Part shown: positions 16,903-25,331 of the stretch, piece after piece
Numbering within the stretch: position 1 is the stretch's first letter
Layout: every line of letters begins with the position of its first letter
DNA from: Gammaproteobacteria bacterium RIFCSPHIGHO2_12_FULL_37_14
Lineage (GTDB): Bacteria > Pseudomonadota > Gammaproteobacteria > DSM-16500
Direction: 5' to 3'
Assembly (NCBI GenBank): GCA_001801485.1
Contig: MGXV01000020.1
Span: forward strand, 1 to 56,650
DNA length: 56,650 bases
Notes under the pieces: generated by a model
What the model was told of the DNA's origin: nothing
Databases searched by the model: none
What the model saw: the letters and a program-made list of their open reading frames with translations, nothing else
Translations under genes and position numbers: made by a program

Positions 16903-17233
16903 TCTCCTTAGTATCTTATGAATTTGGCCTTATCTGCTTGTCCGGATAAGCCATAGAGATACTGGCACTGGCCTCTTTTTGCGTGACACTTATTTGTAGA
17001 CACGCAACTACATCAGATACTAAGAATCGTTGCTATGATAGCTGATTTAAAATACTTTTTCAAAATAATTATTAGGTTATATCCTGTGGAAATATCACAC
17101 AAAAACAATTTCAGGATATTAATAACTCAGTATTGTTGATTTTGACTAACTATGCGCCAATATCATTGGCAAATGATTTTTATTATTACACTAGATTTGA
17201 AAAAGCTTTGTGCATCACGACGCTGACATGAGC
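16903..17233. other. Noncoding gap at the edge of the polysaccharide locus
   Basis: AT-rich, no credible ORF. Holds two small palindromes: GGCCTTATC with GGATAAGCC (16926-16951, imperfect) and GCCAA/TTGGC (17156-17170, 5-nt loop). Neither is followed by a good T-run in the direction of a gene. No tRNA or attachment-site-like repeat is visible. Confidence 0.5.
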
Positions 17234-18526
17234 CTATGAAGCCAGGAGATGGCTCTCACTCGACCTCATGCTAAATAATTTATCCGCCAAGATGCCGCCC
17301 AAACAAAATATTAAGAAGTTTGAATAAATAAAATATCGCTCAGAAGCAATAACAAATAGCACAACAAAAAAAACATTCATTAAGATAATGAGAGAAAAGG
17401 ATCCCACCGTTATCTGGAAATAATCTGGGTCGTAGTTTCTATCTATTACTATACGCAATAAATACATGGCGCCAACAAGTATAAAGCCGATAAACAGTGG
17501 AAATCCTCCAAAAATCGAAATACCCTTCCATATATAGAATCTGATATTTTCCTTAAATTGCACCAAATAAAGTTTTTTACTAATATTCTCCGTAATTGTA
17601 TTCAATTGATAGGATGACATATCCTTTAAATTTTCATAATAAACAAAATGAAAAAGCTCGGGGAATATAAGCCTATAATACATAACCTCTGTGTCGAGAC
17701 TTCTTGCCTTGAGAGTTTCACTCGTATCTCGCGTAAGATGTCTATCCTCCAGTAATTTCATTATCTTTTGAAAGAAAACTTTTTCCTCAGGGTTGGTAAT
17801 ATATTGTTCTGCACTTGAGCTTGATAAATATAAAGGAGCTGCAATAATTTGTGGGCCAACTATAGAAGCATCCGAAAAATGCCCATTAAAATAGTAGTGG
17901 TAGCTGTGATTTACAATCATGGCGCCAACAAGCGTAGATGCCATGATAACAGCGACATAATAGAGAGAAGATTTTGGAATATTCTTTATAAAATACCACG
18001 TGGCCAATAAAGGGAAAAGCATATACATGTAGTAAAATTGCGCCCTCGTTAGCACTAACAGATTAATAACTAAAATAAAAAACATCGCCCTTTTAAAACT
18101 TACCTTTTTAAAACAATCAACAAGTGAAGTAACACAGAGAATAAACAGAGGAACCGCTAGCCCTTCCGATAGTATAGATGCTACGACTTCGAAACGTACC
18201 ACAATATTCCACGTGGTAATCATGACAATTAGCCAAGCTAGCCATGGTGACATGCTGAGCCTGGAACATAACCAATGCCAAGTATAAAACAAAGTCGCCG
18301 CCATAATCGTAAACTGCGCCCATTTCACGGCAATAAATTGATACTCACCAAATAGGCTAAATATCCAAAGAAAAATTGGATACAGAGGCGGCCTTATAGG
18401 GCTGAATTGAATATACTCCATCGAATCGACAGCAATGGAGGGCTCCCCATAAGCCGAAAATACTAGGAGCCCTAATAACAAGGCAGCTTTAGCAAAATAA
18501 AATCGTCCCACATTGTTTTTTTTCAT
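17234..18526 (-). CDS. GT-C-like polytopic membrane protein, paralogue A
   Basis: AAGGA 7 nt upstream selects ATG 18526 (430 residues). About nine to eleven membrane helices. The first long outside loop has AVDSMEYIQF then RPPLYPIFLWIF, a pattern of an Asp before Tyr and an RPPLYP motif seen in GT-C glycosyltransferases of the PMT/ArnT (GT39) type that use lipid-linked sugar donors. Further family blocks are LSEGLAVPLFI, LVLTRAQFYY and a periplasmic loop with a YITNPEEKVFF stretch. Four paralogues are in this window (29368, 36389, 44818, 51369). It comes directly after the GT2-methyltransferase fusion gene, which may make its polyprenyl-phosphate sugar donor. Acceptor is unknown; a Wzy-like polymerase role is a less likely alternative. 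Confidence 0.75.
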   Translation of the reverse strand: MKKNNVGRFYFAKAALLLGLLVFSAYGEPSIAVDSMEYIQFSPIRPPLYPIFLWIFSLFGEYQFIAVKWAQFTIMAATLFYTWHWLCSRLSMSPWLAWLIVMITTWNIVVRFEVVASILSEGLAVPLFILCVTSLVDCFKKVSFKRAMFFILVINLLVLTRAQFYYMYMLFPLLATWYFIKNIPKSSLYYVAVIMASTLVGAMIVNHSYHYYFNGHFSDASIVGPQIIAAPLYLSSSSAEQYITNPEEKVFFQKIMKLLEDRHLTRDTSETLKARSLDTEVMYYRLIFPELFHFVYYENLKDMSSYQLNTITENISKKLYLVQFKENIRFYIWKGISIFGGFPLFIGFILVGAMYLLRIVIDRNYDPDYFQITVGSFSLIILMNVFFVVLFVIASERYFIYSNFLIFCLGGILADKLFSMRSSESHLLAS

Positions 18527-18545
18527 TTTATCTTCCTTGAGTGCA

Positions 18546-19976
18546 CTACACATCTTGCGGTCTTGCTACAACAACAGCCTGAACAAATAAGTCTTTAGCA
18601 TTAAATGTATAGTTAACCAATTCAAACGATGCTTCAGATAAAATGGACTGAGCAGATCTTTTTCCACCAAGCAAAGAAGGCTCCGCAGGATGCAATCTAA
18701 TATTCTTCTTAAAAATATGGTTTAAAATATAATGCGCAATCTTTAAAACAAATACGCTCCACGCGTAACGATGAGGCCAAAAAATGACAATCTTGCCACC
18801 AGGCTTGAGCAGGCTTCTAAACTGCCCCAGTATGTTTTTTATTTCATAGTGAGAAAAGTGCTCAAAAACACCTAGATTATATATGCCATCAAATGAATGG
18901 CGCTCCAACTCCAAGTTTAAAATATCCGCCTGCTCAATACGATTTACATTAGGATTGTTCTTAGAGTACAGTTCTATTGCTTCACTCGATAGATCAACGG
19001 CTGTAATGGCATAATTCTCATGCAAGCTTACATCAACTTGTCCAGACCCGCATCCGGCATGAAGCAACTTAGACCCAGCATTAAAATTCATCTTTATATG
19101 GCGTTGTAAATGCGGTTTTATAAATAATCGCCGGTATACAGAAGCCGCTATACCATAAAAAAATGAGCTCGCATTTTTTTTTCGCTGCCAGTAACTATTC
19201 CACTCCTCATTTTCGAGAAAAGAAAATTTTCCAGAATTAGCCACTTTCCCTATTCGGAACCTGGCAGGGTTAACTATCTTCTGCAAAGCTAATTTTATTA
19301 AAAATAATCCGCTCCGCATGGCTTCCTTAAAATTTAATTTTGAGTGTCCATAGGTTCGCGCGGACAACGTAATGGGAATTTCACCCAATGAATAGCCATT
19401 CATTTTCAGCAGAAACAAACTCTCAAAGAAAAATGAGTAACTTTTTGAATTAATCTGTGCAAACACTGCCAAAGCAACACGTCTTAAGTTGTAGGCGCGA
19501 AAAGCACCACTAGCATCCTGCTTGATACCCAACAAATAGCGCGTCAGAAAGTGTCCAAAATAAGTGATTACCAAACGAAAAACGCTCCACCCAGGTAAAC
19601 TGTTTTTTTCCATATACCTTGACCCAACGACAACCTCATTATTTTTAACAGCAGCTAATAATTTGGGGATGTCCACTGGATTATGGGTAAAATCAGAGTC
19701 CATGGTAACCAGTAAATCGTATCCATGCTCGTAGGCATAAGTTATTCCGCAAATATGTGCGCTACCGATTCCTTCTTTCCCAGCACGATGTTGAACGATA
19801 ATATTTTTATATTTCTTGGTTAATCCCTCTAAAACCGCCCCAGTTCCATCAGGTGAGTTATCATCAACAAACAACACATGACAATTTATCCCAAGCAGGT
19901 CGATTTCTTTGCAGATCTTTTCTACATTTTCACGCTCATTATATGTCGGGATAAAAATCAGTATTTCTTTTTCCAT
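18546..19976 (-). CDS. Fusion: polyprenyl-phosphate glycosyltransferase (GT2) + SAM methyltransferase
   Basis: Residues 1 to about 235 are a DPM1-type family 2 glycosyltransferase: IPTYNERENV, VDDNSPDGT, the DxD as TMDSDFTHNP (about 91-100) and QDASGAFRAY. Such enzymes move a sugar from a nucleotide to polyprenyl phosphate on the inner leaflet. A linker of about 60 residues leads to a class I SAM methyltransferase (about 300-476) with LLHAGCGSGQVDVSL and FDGIYNLGVFEHF. The usual C-terminal membrane helices of GT2 polyprenyl transferases are absent. The fusion suggests that the lipid-linked sugar, or the sugar unit next to it, is methylated. ATG 19976 overlaps the upstream stop by 1 nt; the downstream gene is GT-C paralogue A. 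Confidence 0.88.
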   Translation of the reverse strand: MEKEILIFIPTYNERENVEKICKEIDLLGINCHVLFVDDNSPDGTGAVLEGLTKKYKNIIVQHRAGKEGIGSAHICGITYAYEHGYDLLVTMDSDFTHNPVDIPKLLAAVKNNEVVVGSRYMEKNSLPGWSVFRLVITYFGHFLTRYLLGIKQDASGAFRAYNLRRVALAVFAQINSKSYSFFFESLFLLKMNGYSLGEIPITLSARTYGHSKLNFKEAMRSGLFLIKLALQKIVNPARFRIGKVANSGKFSFLENEEWNSYWQRKKNASSFFYGIAASVYRRLFIKPHLQRHIKMNFNAGSKLLHAGCGSGQVDVSLHENYAITAVDLSSEAIELYSKNNPNVNRIEQADILNLELERHSFDGIYNLGVFEHFSHYEIKNILGQFRSLLKPGGKIVIFWPHRYAWSVFVLKIAHYILNHIFKKNIRLHPAEPSLLGGKRSAQSILSEASFELVNYTFNAKDLFVQAVVVARPQDV

Positions 19977-20911
19977 TAAATCTCTCCATTTATCATATTA
20001 ACTATCATTTGATTAAATGACACAGAGGGGATCCACCCTGTTTTATTCCTTAATTTACTAAAATCACCCACCAGTTTTCCACGCCGTCTTTGAATAATAT
20101 TATCATTCTCTCTTATACACTCTGCCCAATCTAATCCCAAAACAGAAAATACATTAGTAACAAAATCACGCACAGTATGACTTGTGCCCGTGGCAATAAT
20201 AAAATCTTCTGCTTGGTCCAATTGTAAAATAAGATACATAGCTTCCACAAAATCTGGCGCATACCCCCAATCAATCTCAGCAGAAAGACTTCCTAGGTCG
20301 AGATGCTTGGTTTCTCCTCTCTTAATGCTTAATGCACCTTGAATAATTTTTTGCGACACAAACTTTTTTGCTCTCAGCGCAGATTCATGATTATATAATA
20401 TGCCAGAAGCTACAAATAATGAGTGCTGCGCCCTGTAATAGTGGCACGCTTGCATTCCCGCCACCTTGGTAATGGCATATATTTCATCGGGAGCATAGGG
20501 TGTCTCTTCCGTTTGCGGGGTGGTAATGGTATTTCCATACACTAAACAAGATGAAGCATAAAATACTTTAGCTATAAGATGATATAGACGAACTGTTTCT
20601 AATACATTAATTAACCCTGACACATTAATAGCTAAACTACTTGACCACAAACCCTCAGGAGACAACAACTCCTTGTTTTGTGAAGGATGATGAAATGCAG
20701 CCAAGTAATAAATTTCATCGGGCAAAAACCGCTGTATTAACTCACGGACAGATTGAAAATTTAAAATATCTGTTGGTTGCCAGTATGAGCCATCGGTACA
20801 GTCAACGGTCGTTCGGCTCACCCCCAAAACAACGTAATTTTTTTTAACTAGCAAAGAAGTTAAAAGCTGACCATCCTGCCCCTTCGCACCAAAAAGCAAT
20901 GCTCTTCTCAT
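19976..20911 (-). CDS. NAD-dependent epimerase/dehydratase, divergent Gmd paralogue
   Basis: 311-residue extended SDR. Cofactor motif GAKGQDGQL at 8-16; catalytic YAITK. The segment ILYNHESALRAKKFVSQKI parallels the [16 protein letters not shown] region of true GDP-mannose 4,6-dehydratase, and a canonical Gmd is present at 53523. It is shorter than Gmd (about 345-370), so it may act on another GDP- or NDP-hexose, or be an epimerase or reductase in the same pathway. It overlaps the C-methyltransferase gene by 4 nt, which suggests that both work on the same 4-keto sugar. Confidence 0.85.
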   Translation of the reverse strand: MRRALLFGAKGQDGQLLTSLLVKKNYVVLGVSRTTVDCTDGSYWQPTDILNFQSVRELIQRFLPDEIYYLAAFHHPSQNKELLSPEGLWSSSLAINVSGLINVLETVRLYHLIAKVFYASSCLVYGNTITTPQTEETPYAPDEIYAITKVAGMQACHYYRAQHSLFVASGILYNHESALRAKKFVSQKIIQGALSIKRGETKHLDLGSLSAEIDWGYAPDFVEAMYLILQLDQAEDFIIATGTSHTVRDFVTNVFSVLGLDWAECIRENDNIIQRRRGKLVGDFSKLRNKTGWIPSVSFNQMIVNMINGEI

Positions 20912-22152
20912 GCAGCCACTATCTCAAGCTGCGGCAAAGAAAAAATAAACTTCCCGCCATTTGCAAGAAACTTTTTCTCGCGCTCAAGAATGCTATTCTT
21001 AAAATGCCACGGCAAAACAAGCAAATAATCAGGCTGCATCGCATGAACTTCCTGCTCAGACAAAATAGGAATCTGCGTTCCTGGGGTATAAGAGCCAAAT
21101 TTATCCGAATTAACTTCAGCTATACATGAAAGCAAGGTGTCATCTATTCCACAGTGCTGCAATATCACATTGCCTTTAGTGGAGGCCCCATATCCACAGA
21201 CCTTTTCTTTCTGCTGCTTAAGCTGATGCAGTAAATTAACAAGCGTATCTCTTTGATTTTTAATTACCAATTCAAATGACTTAAATATTTCCAACCCACT
21301 ATCATCCAAGCCCATACTAAGCTCATCTGCTAGCATGGCATTGATATCTGCCAAGCACTCACTATAATGAGATTCGCTTTTGGCAACTGTAATAGCAAAG
21401 CTCCCTCCATTGATATCATTTTTTTCTAAAGCGATTATTTTTAATCCAACGCGATCAGTCATCCACTTTATTTGTTTTAGAGCATAATACTCAAGATGTT
21501 CATGACAAATCGTATCGTATGCATTCGTATTTAACATGGAGGGAAGGTAACTTTGCTCAAGATGCCATATTCCATCGTCAGCTAGAATTGAATGCACTTG
21601 TTTAACAAATTCGAGGGGACTTTCAAGGTCATAGAACATTGAGATAGAAGTAATAATTTTAGCTTTTTTACCGGGGAACTTTTTCTGGAATGCAGAACTA
21701 GAAAAAAAATCTACCACAAGATCTATATCAGCCCTGTAAAACTTTTTAAATTTTTCTGCAGCAGGGTCGAAGCCTACTAACGCTACCTCTTTCTCTGGGT
21801 AAAAAGCCAACATACTGCCATCATTACTGCCAATATCTACAACAACATCGTCTTTTCTAAGTCTAACAAATTTCTGAAGAAAGCCCGCCTTGTTGCTTAG
21901 ATGCTGTAGCATGGAGTTATTCAGACCGGAGCGGTAGCCATAATTCGACCCGTATAATTGGCCAGGATCATAGGAATGCTTTAATTGCACCAGACCACAA
22001 TCTAGACATTTAACTAGCGCCAACGGCCCTACTGGAATTTTCTCGGCCCTCGACCTTGGGAATATACCGGTTAATGCCTGTGCGCCTAAGTCTAAAATAA
22101 GGGGAAGGTTAGCAGAATTACAAATACGACAATGAACAATTTCTCTAATCAC
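20908..22152 (-). CDS. Sugar C-methyltransferase, TylCIII/NovU type
   Basis: Three-part methyltransferase of the family that puts a methyl branch on C3 (or C5) of a 4-keto deoxy sugar. N-terminal zinc-binding cysteines C8, C11, C49 and C52; SAM motif VVDIGSNDG (104-112); the ICHEHLEYY stretch with the probable general base; and a C-terminal Rossmann-like domain (about 300-414). GTG 22152 is supported by GGAG 8 nt upstream. 414 residues, normal. With the neighbouring Gmd-like SDR it should give a branched 3-C-methyl-6-deoxyhexose, such as the virenose known from Coxiella LPS; the exact sugar is inference. Confidence 0.88.
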   Translation of the reverse strand: MIREIVHCRICNSANLPLILDLGAQALTGIFPRSRAEKIPVGPLALVKCLDCGLVQLKHSYDPGQLYGSNYGYRSGLNNSMLQHLSNKAGFLQKFVRLRKDDVVVDIGSNDGSMLAFYPEKEVALVGFDPAAEKFKKFYRADIDLVVDFFSSSAFQKKFPGKKAKIITSISMFYDLESPLEFVKQVHSILADDGIWHLEQSYLPSMLNTNAYDTICHEHLEYYALKQIKWMTDRVGLKIIALEKNDINGGSFAITVAKSESHYSECLADINAMLADELSMGLDDSGLEIFKSFELVIKNQRDTLVNLLHQLKQQKEKVCGYGASTKGNVILQHCGIDDTLLSCIAEVNSDKFGSYTPGTQIPILSEQEVHAMQPDYLLVLPWHFKNSILEREKKFLANGGKFIFSLPQLEIVAA

Positions 22153-22314
22153 CTTTATCTCTCCATTCCCTGGTATTTATTATTGCCACCGCAACAGGTC
22201 CGCCCTCCCCAATAAAAATTTGGGTGGATACGAGCAGAACGGAACACATTTTATATGCATTTTTCAAAAGCGTAATCGTATCATACGAATTTGCACATAA
22301 CAATTTGAAAATAG

Positions 22315-23400
22315 CTATCTCTCAGCAAATACACCGCCTTTTTTAGTATTTTTTTTCTTCCACCAAAAAAACACTCTCCTTGCATAAGTAGAGATACTTT
22401 TCGAATAGCGCCACGCTTTATACTCCTGCCACTTAGGCTGTAGCCACAGGTAAATTTTTAACAAACCCGAAATAAGCTTGCCACTCTTATTCAATGGATA
22501 AATTAGTACCCCAGGATAAGCAACAATACGTCCTCCCAATTTCTTCTTAAAAGCAGCAACACCATCATTTTGCTTCAAGGTTATCCCTTCTAAGTCATAT
22601 TTTTTACACTGCAGACTCAGGGCCCACTCTATAATTTCCCACTGTATTGCTTCACCTATGCTCAAATGTGAGAATCTACGATCGACAGCAGCCCACATAT
22701 AATGGACATTTTCACCACAGCGGACTACAAACGCCCCACCACAAAACTTTTCATCATGCCAAGCACAGAAAACATAGGACTCCACTTGGTCGTTTTCACT
22801 ATACTCCAGTAAACGAGTCATCAAAGATAATGAAGCGCTAAAATGAAACCCTTTATGGCGGCTCAAAGATTTACATAAGATATAAAATAAACCCACATCC
22901 CCTTTGGCTTTAGATTTTTTTACAATAACACCAAGTTTTGTGGCACGCCTAACATCATAGCGAAACTGCTTGTGAAGATTCTTCCATAACCTCTCCTTTC
23001 CGAGAGTCAAATCAAGCCATATGGTATAGAAAGTTGAATTTTTCGTGTGCCCCTGATCAACTTCCCATGGATTGGTTGTACAAAGAAAATAGCCTTTCTT
23101 TTTCAAACGGCGTAAAAATTCATTGTGCACTATTGATTCATCATCTCGCTTTATAGATACAGGTCCTTTAGGAGCCCAGGCTATTTTGACTATCCCCAAG
23201 ATGCGCCGCTCCTCAAATCTAATGAGATATACAGGTATTCCATCTTTAAATGCCACCCAACGATGGTCAACCATGCCATCACTCAACTTTCTTCCATCAC
23301 CCCACTTGGCTGACTGCAAGACATGTCCTCGCATAGAAGATAAAATAGCGTCCCACTCTTGAGAATTTAACCCCTCTCGCCACTCAAACATCACTTCCAT
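22315..23400 (-). CDS. FemAB/GNAT-fold aminoacyl- or acyltransferase
   Basis: The frame is open to a TTG at 23481 and an ATG at 23472, but the conserved part begins at MEVMFEWREGLNSQEW, and ATG 23400 has a modest AGGA about 10 nt upstream; I take it (361 residues). Features of the FemAB group: SAKWGDGRK near the N terminus, HKQFRYDVRRATKLGV in the middle, FCGGAFVV, VHYMWAAVDRRF and YDLEGI in the second GNAT half. In Gram-positives FemAB add amino acids from tRNA to lipid II; in Gram-negative polysaccharide loci such proteins probably acylate or aminoacylate an amino sugar. A single gene with flanking gaps of 162 and about 270 nt. Confidence 0.8.
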   Translation of the reverse strand: MEVMFEWREGLNSQEWDAILSSMRGHVLQSAKWGDGRKLSDGMVDHRWVAFKDGIPVYLIRFEERRILGIVKIAWAPKGPVSIKRDDESIVHNEFLRRLKKKGYFLCTTNPWEVDQGHTKNSTFYTIWLDLTLGKERLWKNLHKQFRYDVRRATKLGVIVKKSKAKGDVGLFYILCKSLSRHKGFHFSASLSLMTRLLEYSENDQVESYVFCAWHDEKFCGGAFVVRCGENVHYMWAAVDRRFSHLSIGEAIQWEIIEWALSLQCKKYDLEGITLKQNDGVAAFKKKLGGRIVAYPGVLIYPLNKSGKLISGLLKIYLWLQPKWQEYKAWRYSKSISTYARRVFFWWKKKNTKKGGVFAER

Positions 23401-23587
23401 AAAATATGTCCTATTCCCTCGGCGGTTGTTTATCAACTGGAACTTGCTATCCGCGTACTTCAATTTCAACATCGCTTTCAATCGACTGGATTCTAAACCA
23501 TTTTTTCAAAAACCTATACTTTTAGTCATGGTATTTGGTTGAGGAGTTACAGCCAAGCCAACTTTTGATGCAAAAATGGCGAATTTT

Positions 23588-23616
23588 TTGCTGAAGTATT
23601 CAGGTTATTATGTTAT
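23588..23616 (+). promoter_or_regulatory. Putative promoter of the 23.7-27.2 kb operon
   Basis: TTGCTG (23588-23593), 17-bp spacer, TGTTAT (23611-23616), about 58 nt before the first start codon at 23674. Confidence 0.4.
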
Positions 23617-23673
23617 CCTTCAACACGTTTCCACAGTAGGATCTGGACCAAAATTATTGTACTAGGAATGTTT

Positions 23674-23922
23674 ATGCGAAAAATTGGTTGGGGGTTTTTC
23701 TTATTTTTCATAAGCCAGATTCCTTCTGCTTATGCATATATTGATCCAGGTACGGGAAGCATGTTGCTTCAAGGACTCATTGCTGGAATTGCTGCAGGGC
23801 TAGGATTGTTTTTTACATACTTTAAAAAAATAAAAAAATTTTTAGCAAGCATTGTTTTAATTATAATAAAAAAACAAATAGTAGGCGTTAATTCTAGTGA
23901 TTCTGTCCAGGGGAAAAAATAA
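23674..23922 (+). CDS. Small exported membrane protein with YIDPGTGSM motif
   Basis: ATG 23674 is 6 nt from AGGA (23664-23667); an ATG two codons earlier touches the AGGA and is rejected. 82 residues: a signal-peptide-like start (GWGFFLFFISQIPSAYA), then AYIDPGTGSMLLQ, one long membrane helix (about 33-52) and a Lys-rich tail. Small proteins with this YIDPGTGS motif accompany methyltransferase and sulfatase-like genes in other polysaccharide loci (from memory). Function unknown. 2 nt before the next gene, so one operon. Confidence 0.75.
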   Translation: MRKIGWGFFLFFISQIPSAYAYIDPGTGSMLLQGLIAGIAAGLGLFFTYFKKIKKFLASIVLIIIKKQIVGVNSSDSVQGKK

Positions 23923-23924
23923 AA

Positions 23925-25331
23925 ATGAAACAGAACCTCATTCAAAATGCAGGTTCTTTTAGAGATCCAATGGGGCATATTTATGAAAGCCACCAATGCA
24001 TATATCGCTTTATATCAGAGGCAGGCCGTAAGCAATATGAATCTATTTTTTCCTCCATCGATGACGCTGTTCAACAAGGTTACTTAATCCCTAGCCAAGA
24101 ACTAGAAAAAGATCGTTGGCCAACAAAAAATTTAAATAATGTTGCCTATGTTTTAGAACACCAACCTGTTCCATATATTTCTTATCCTTATGAATGGTCT
24201 TTTCGCTACTTAAAAGATGCGGCACTTCACCATCTTAATTTTCAATTGTTTTTGTTACAAAAAAACATCGCCTTAAAAGATGCAAGTGCTTATAATATAC
24301 AGTTCATTGGCAGTAAGCCTGTATTCATCGACCTTCTATCATTAGCGCCTTACAATCCAGGTGATTATTGGTTTGGGCATCGCCAATTTTGTGAGCAGTT
24401 TATTAATCCATTACTATTACGCTCAATTCTCGGCATTTCTTACAATCATTGGTATCGTGGAAGCCTAGAAGGAATAGTTACTTCAGATATTAATCGTATT
24501 ATCCCATTCCACAAAAAATTCGATTGGAATGTTTTTGTTCATATCGTATTGCAAAATCGATTAGATAATTTTGCAAGGGAAAATCAGGAGAAAGCCATTT
24601 ACAGGGCTAAAAGTCGAAAAGTATTTTCAAAATTAGCTTATGAAGCATTTTTGAAACAAATAAAAAAATGGATCCAAGGACTTGAACCTAAGAATATAGG
24701 CAAAACATCATGGGGAGAATATATACATGCTCATACTTACGATAACGATGAGCTTCTAAAGAAAAAAGCATTTATTGCTGATTTTTCGAATAAAGTAAAG
24801 CCGAAAATTTTAATTGATCTAGGTTGCAACACAGGTGATTATTCCTTGTTATCTCTTGAAAATGGCGCTGAATACGTTATTGGCTTTGACTTCGATCAGG
24901 CAGCGCTCGATTTGGCTTACCTTCATGCTAAAGACGCTTCTAAATCTTTTCTTCCCTTGTATCTGGATGTTTCCAATCCAAGCCCTGATCAAGGTTGGCT
25001 TCAAGCAGAGCGATACGGCTTTTCAAAACGTACGAAACCACAAGCGCTTATTGCTTTGGCATTTATTCACCATTTAGCAATTGCCAAAAATGTGCCTTTA
25101 TTCCAGCTTATTCGTTGGCTAATTGATAGTGCTCCTCAAGGTATCATCGAGTTTATACCTAAAGAAGATCCCACTATTTTAAAAATGCTTTCCCTCAGAA
25201 AAGATATATTTGTCGACTATCATCAGGATGTGTTTGAGTCTTTATTGATGAATTATGCAAAAATTGTAAAAAAAGAAAAAATTTCTAAATCTGGTAGAAT
25301 GCTTTATTGGTATGATAGAAATAATGGTTAG
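23925..25331 (+). CDS. SAM-dependent methyltransferase, NoeA-like
   Basis: 468 residues with a long N-terminal region (about 1-270) containing SYPYEWSFRYLKDAALHHL and VFIDLLSLAPYNPGDYWFG, and a class I SAM domain (about 285-440) with LIDLGCNTGDYSLL and VIGFDFD. I recall this arrangement from nodulation protein NoeA-like methyltransferases. The acceptor is probably a sugar or glycolipid; unproven. AGGGG is about 11 nt upstream. Its 3' end overlaps the next gene by 20 nt, which suggests translational coupling with the sulfatase-fold protein. Confidence 0.75.
   Translation: MKQNLIQNAGSFRDPMGHIYESHQCIYRFISEAGRKQYESIFSSIDDAVQQGYLIPSQELEKDRWPTKNLNNVAYVLEHQPVPYISYPYEWSFRYLKDAALHHLNFQLFLLQKNIALKDASAYNIQFIGSKPVFIDLLSLAPYNPGDYWFGHRQFCEQFINPLLLRSILGISYNHWYRGSLEGIVTSDINRIIPFHKKFDWNVFVHIVLQNRLDNFARENQEKAIYRAKSRKVFSKLAYEAFLKQIKKWIQGLEPKNIGKTSWGEYIHAHTYDNDELLKKKAFIADFSNKVKPKILIDLGCNTGDYSLLSLENGAEYVIGFDFDQAALDLAYLHAKDASKSFLPLYLDVSNPSPDQGWLQAERYGFSKRTKPQALIALAFIHHLAIAKNVPLFQLIRWLIDSAPQGIIEFIPKEDPTILKMLSLRKDIFVDYHQDVFESLLMNYAKIVKKEKISKSGRMLYWYDRNNG

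Noticed and set aside
17156..17170. GCCAA/TTGGC hairpin followed by T-rich sequence on the plus strand
   Set aside because: There is no plus-strand gene upstream that it could terminate, and the stem is only 5 bp.
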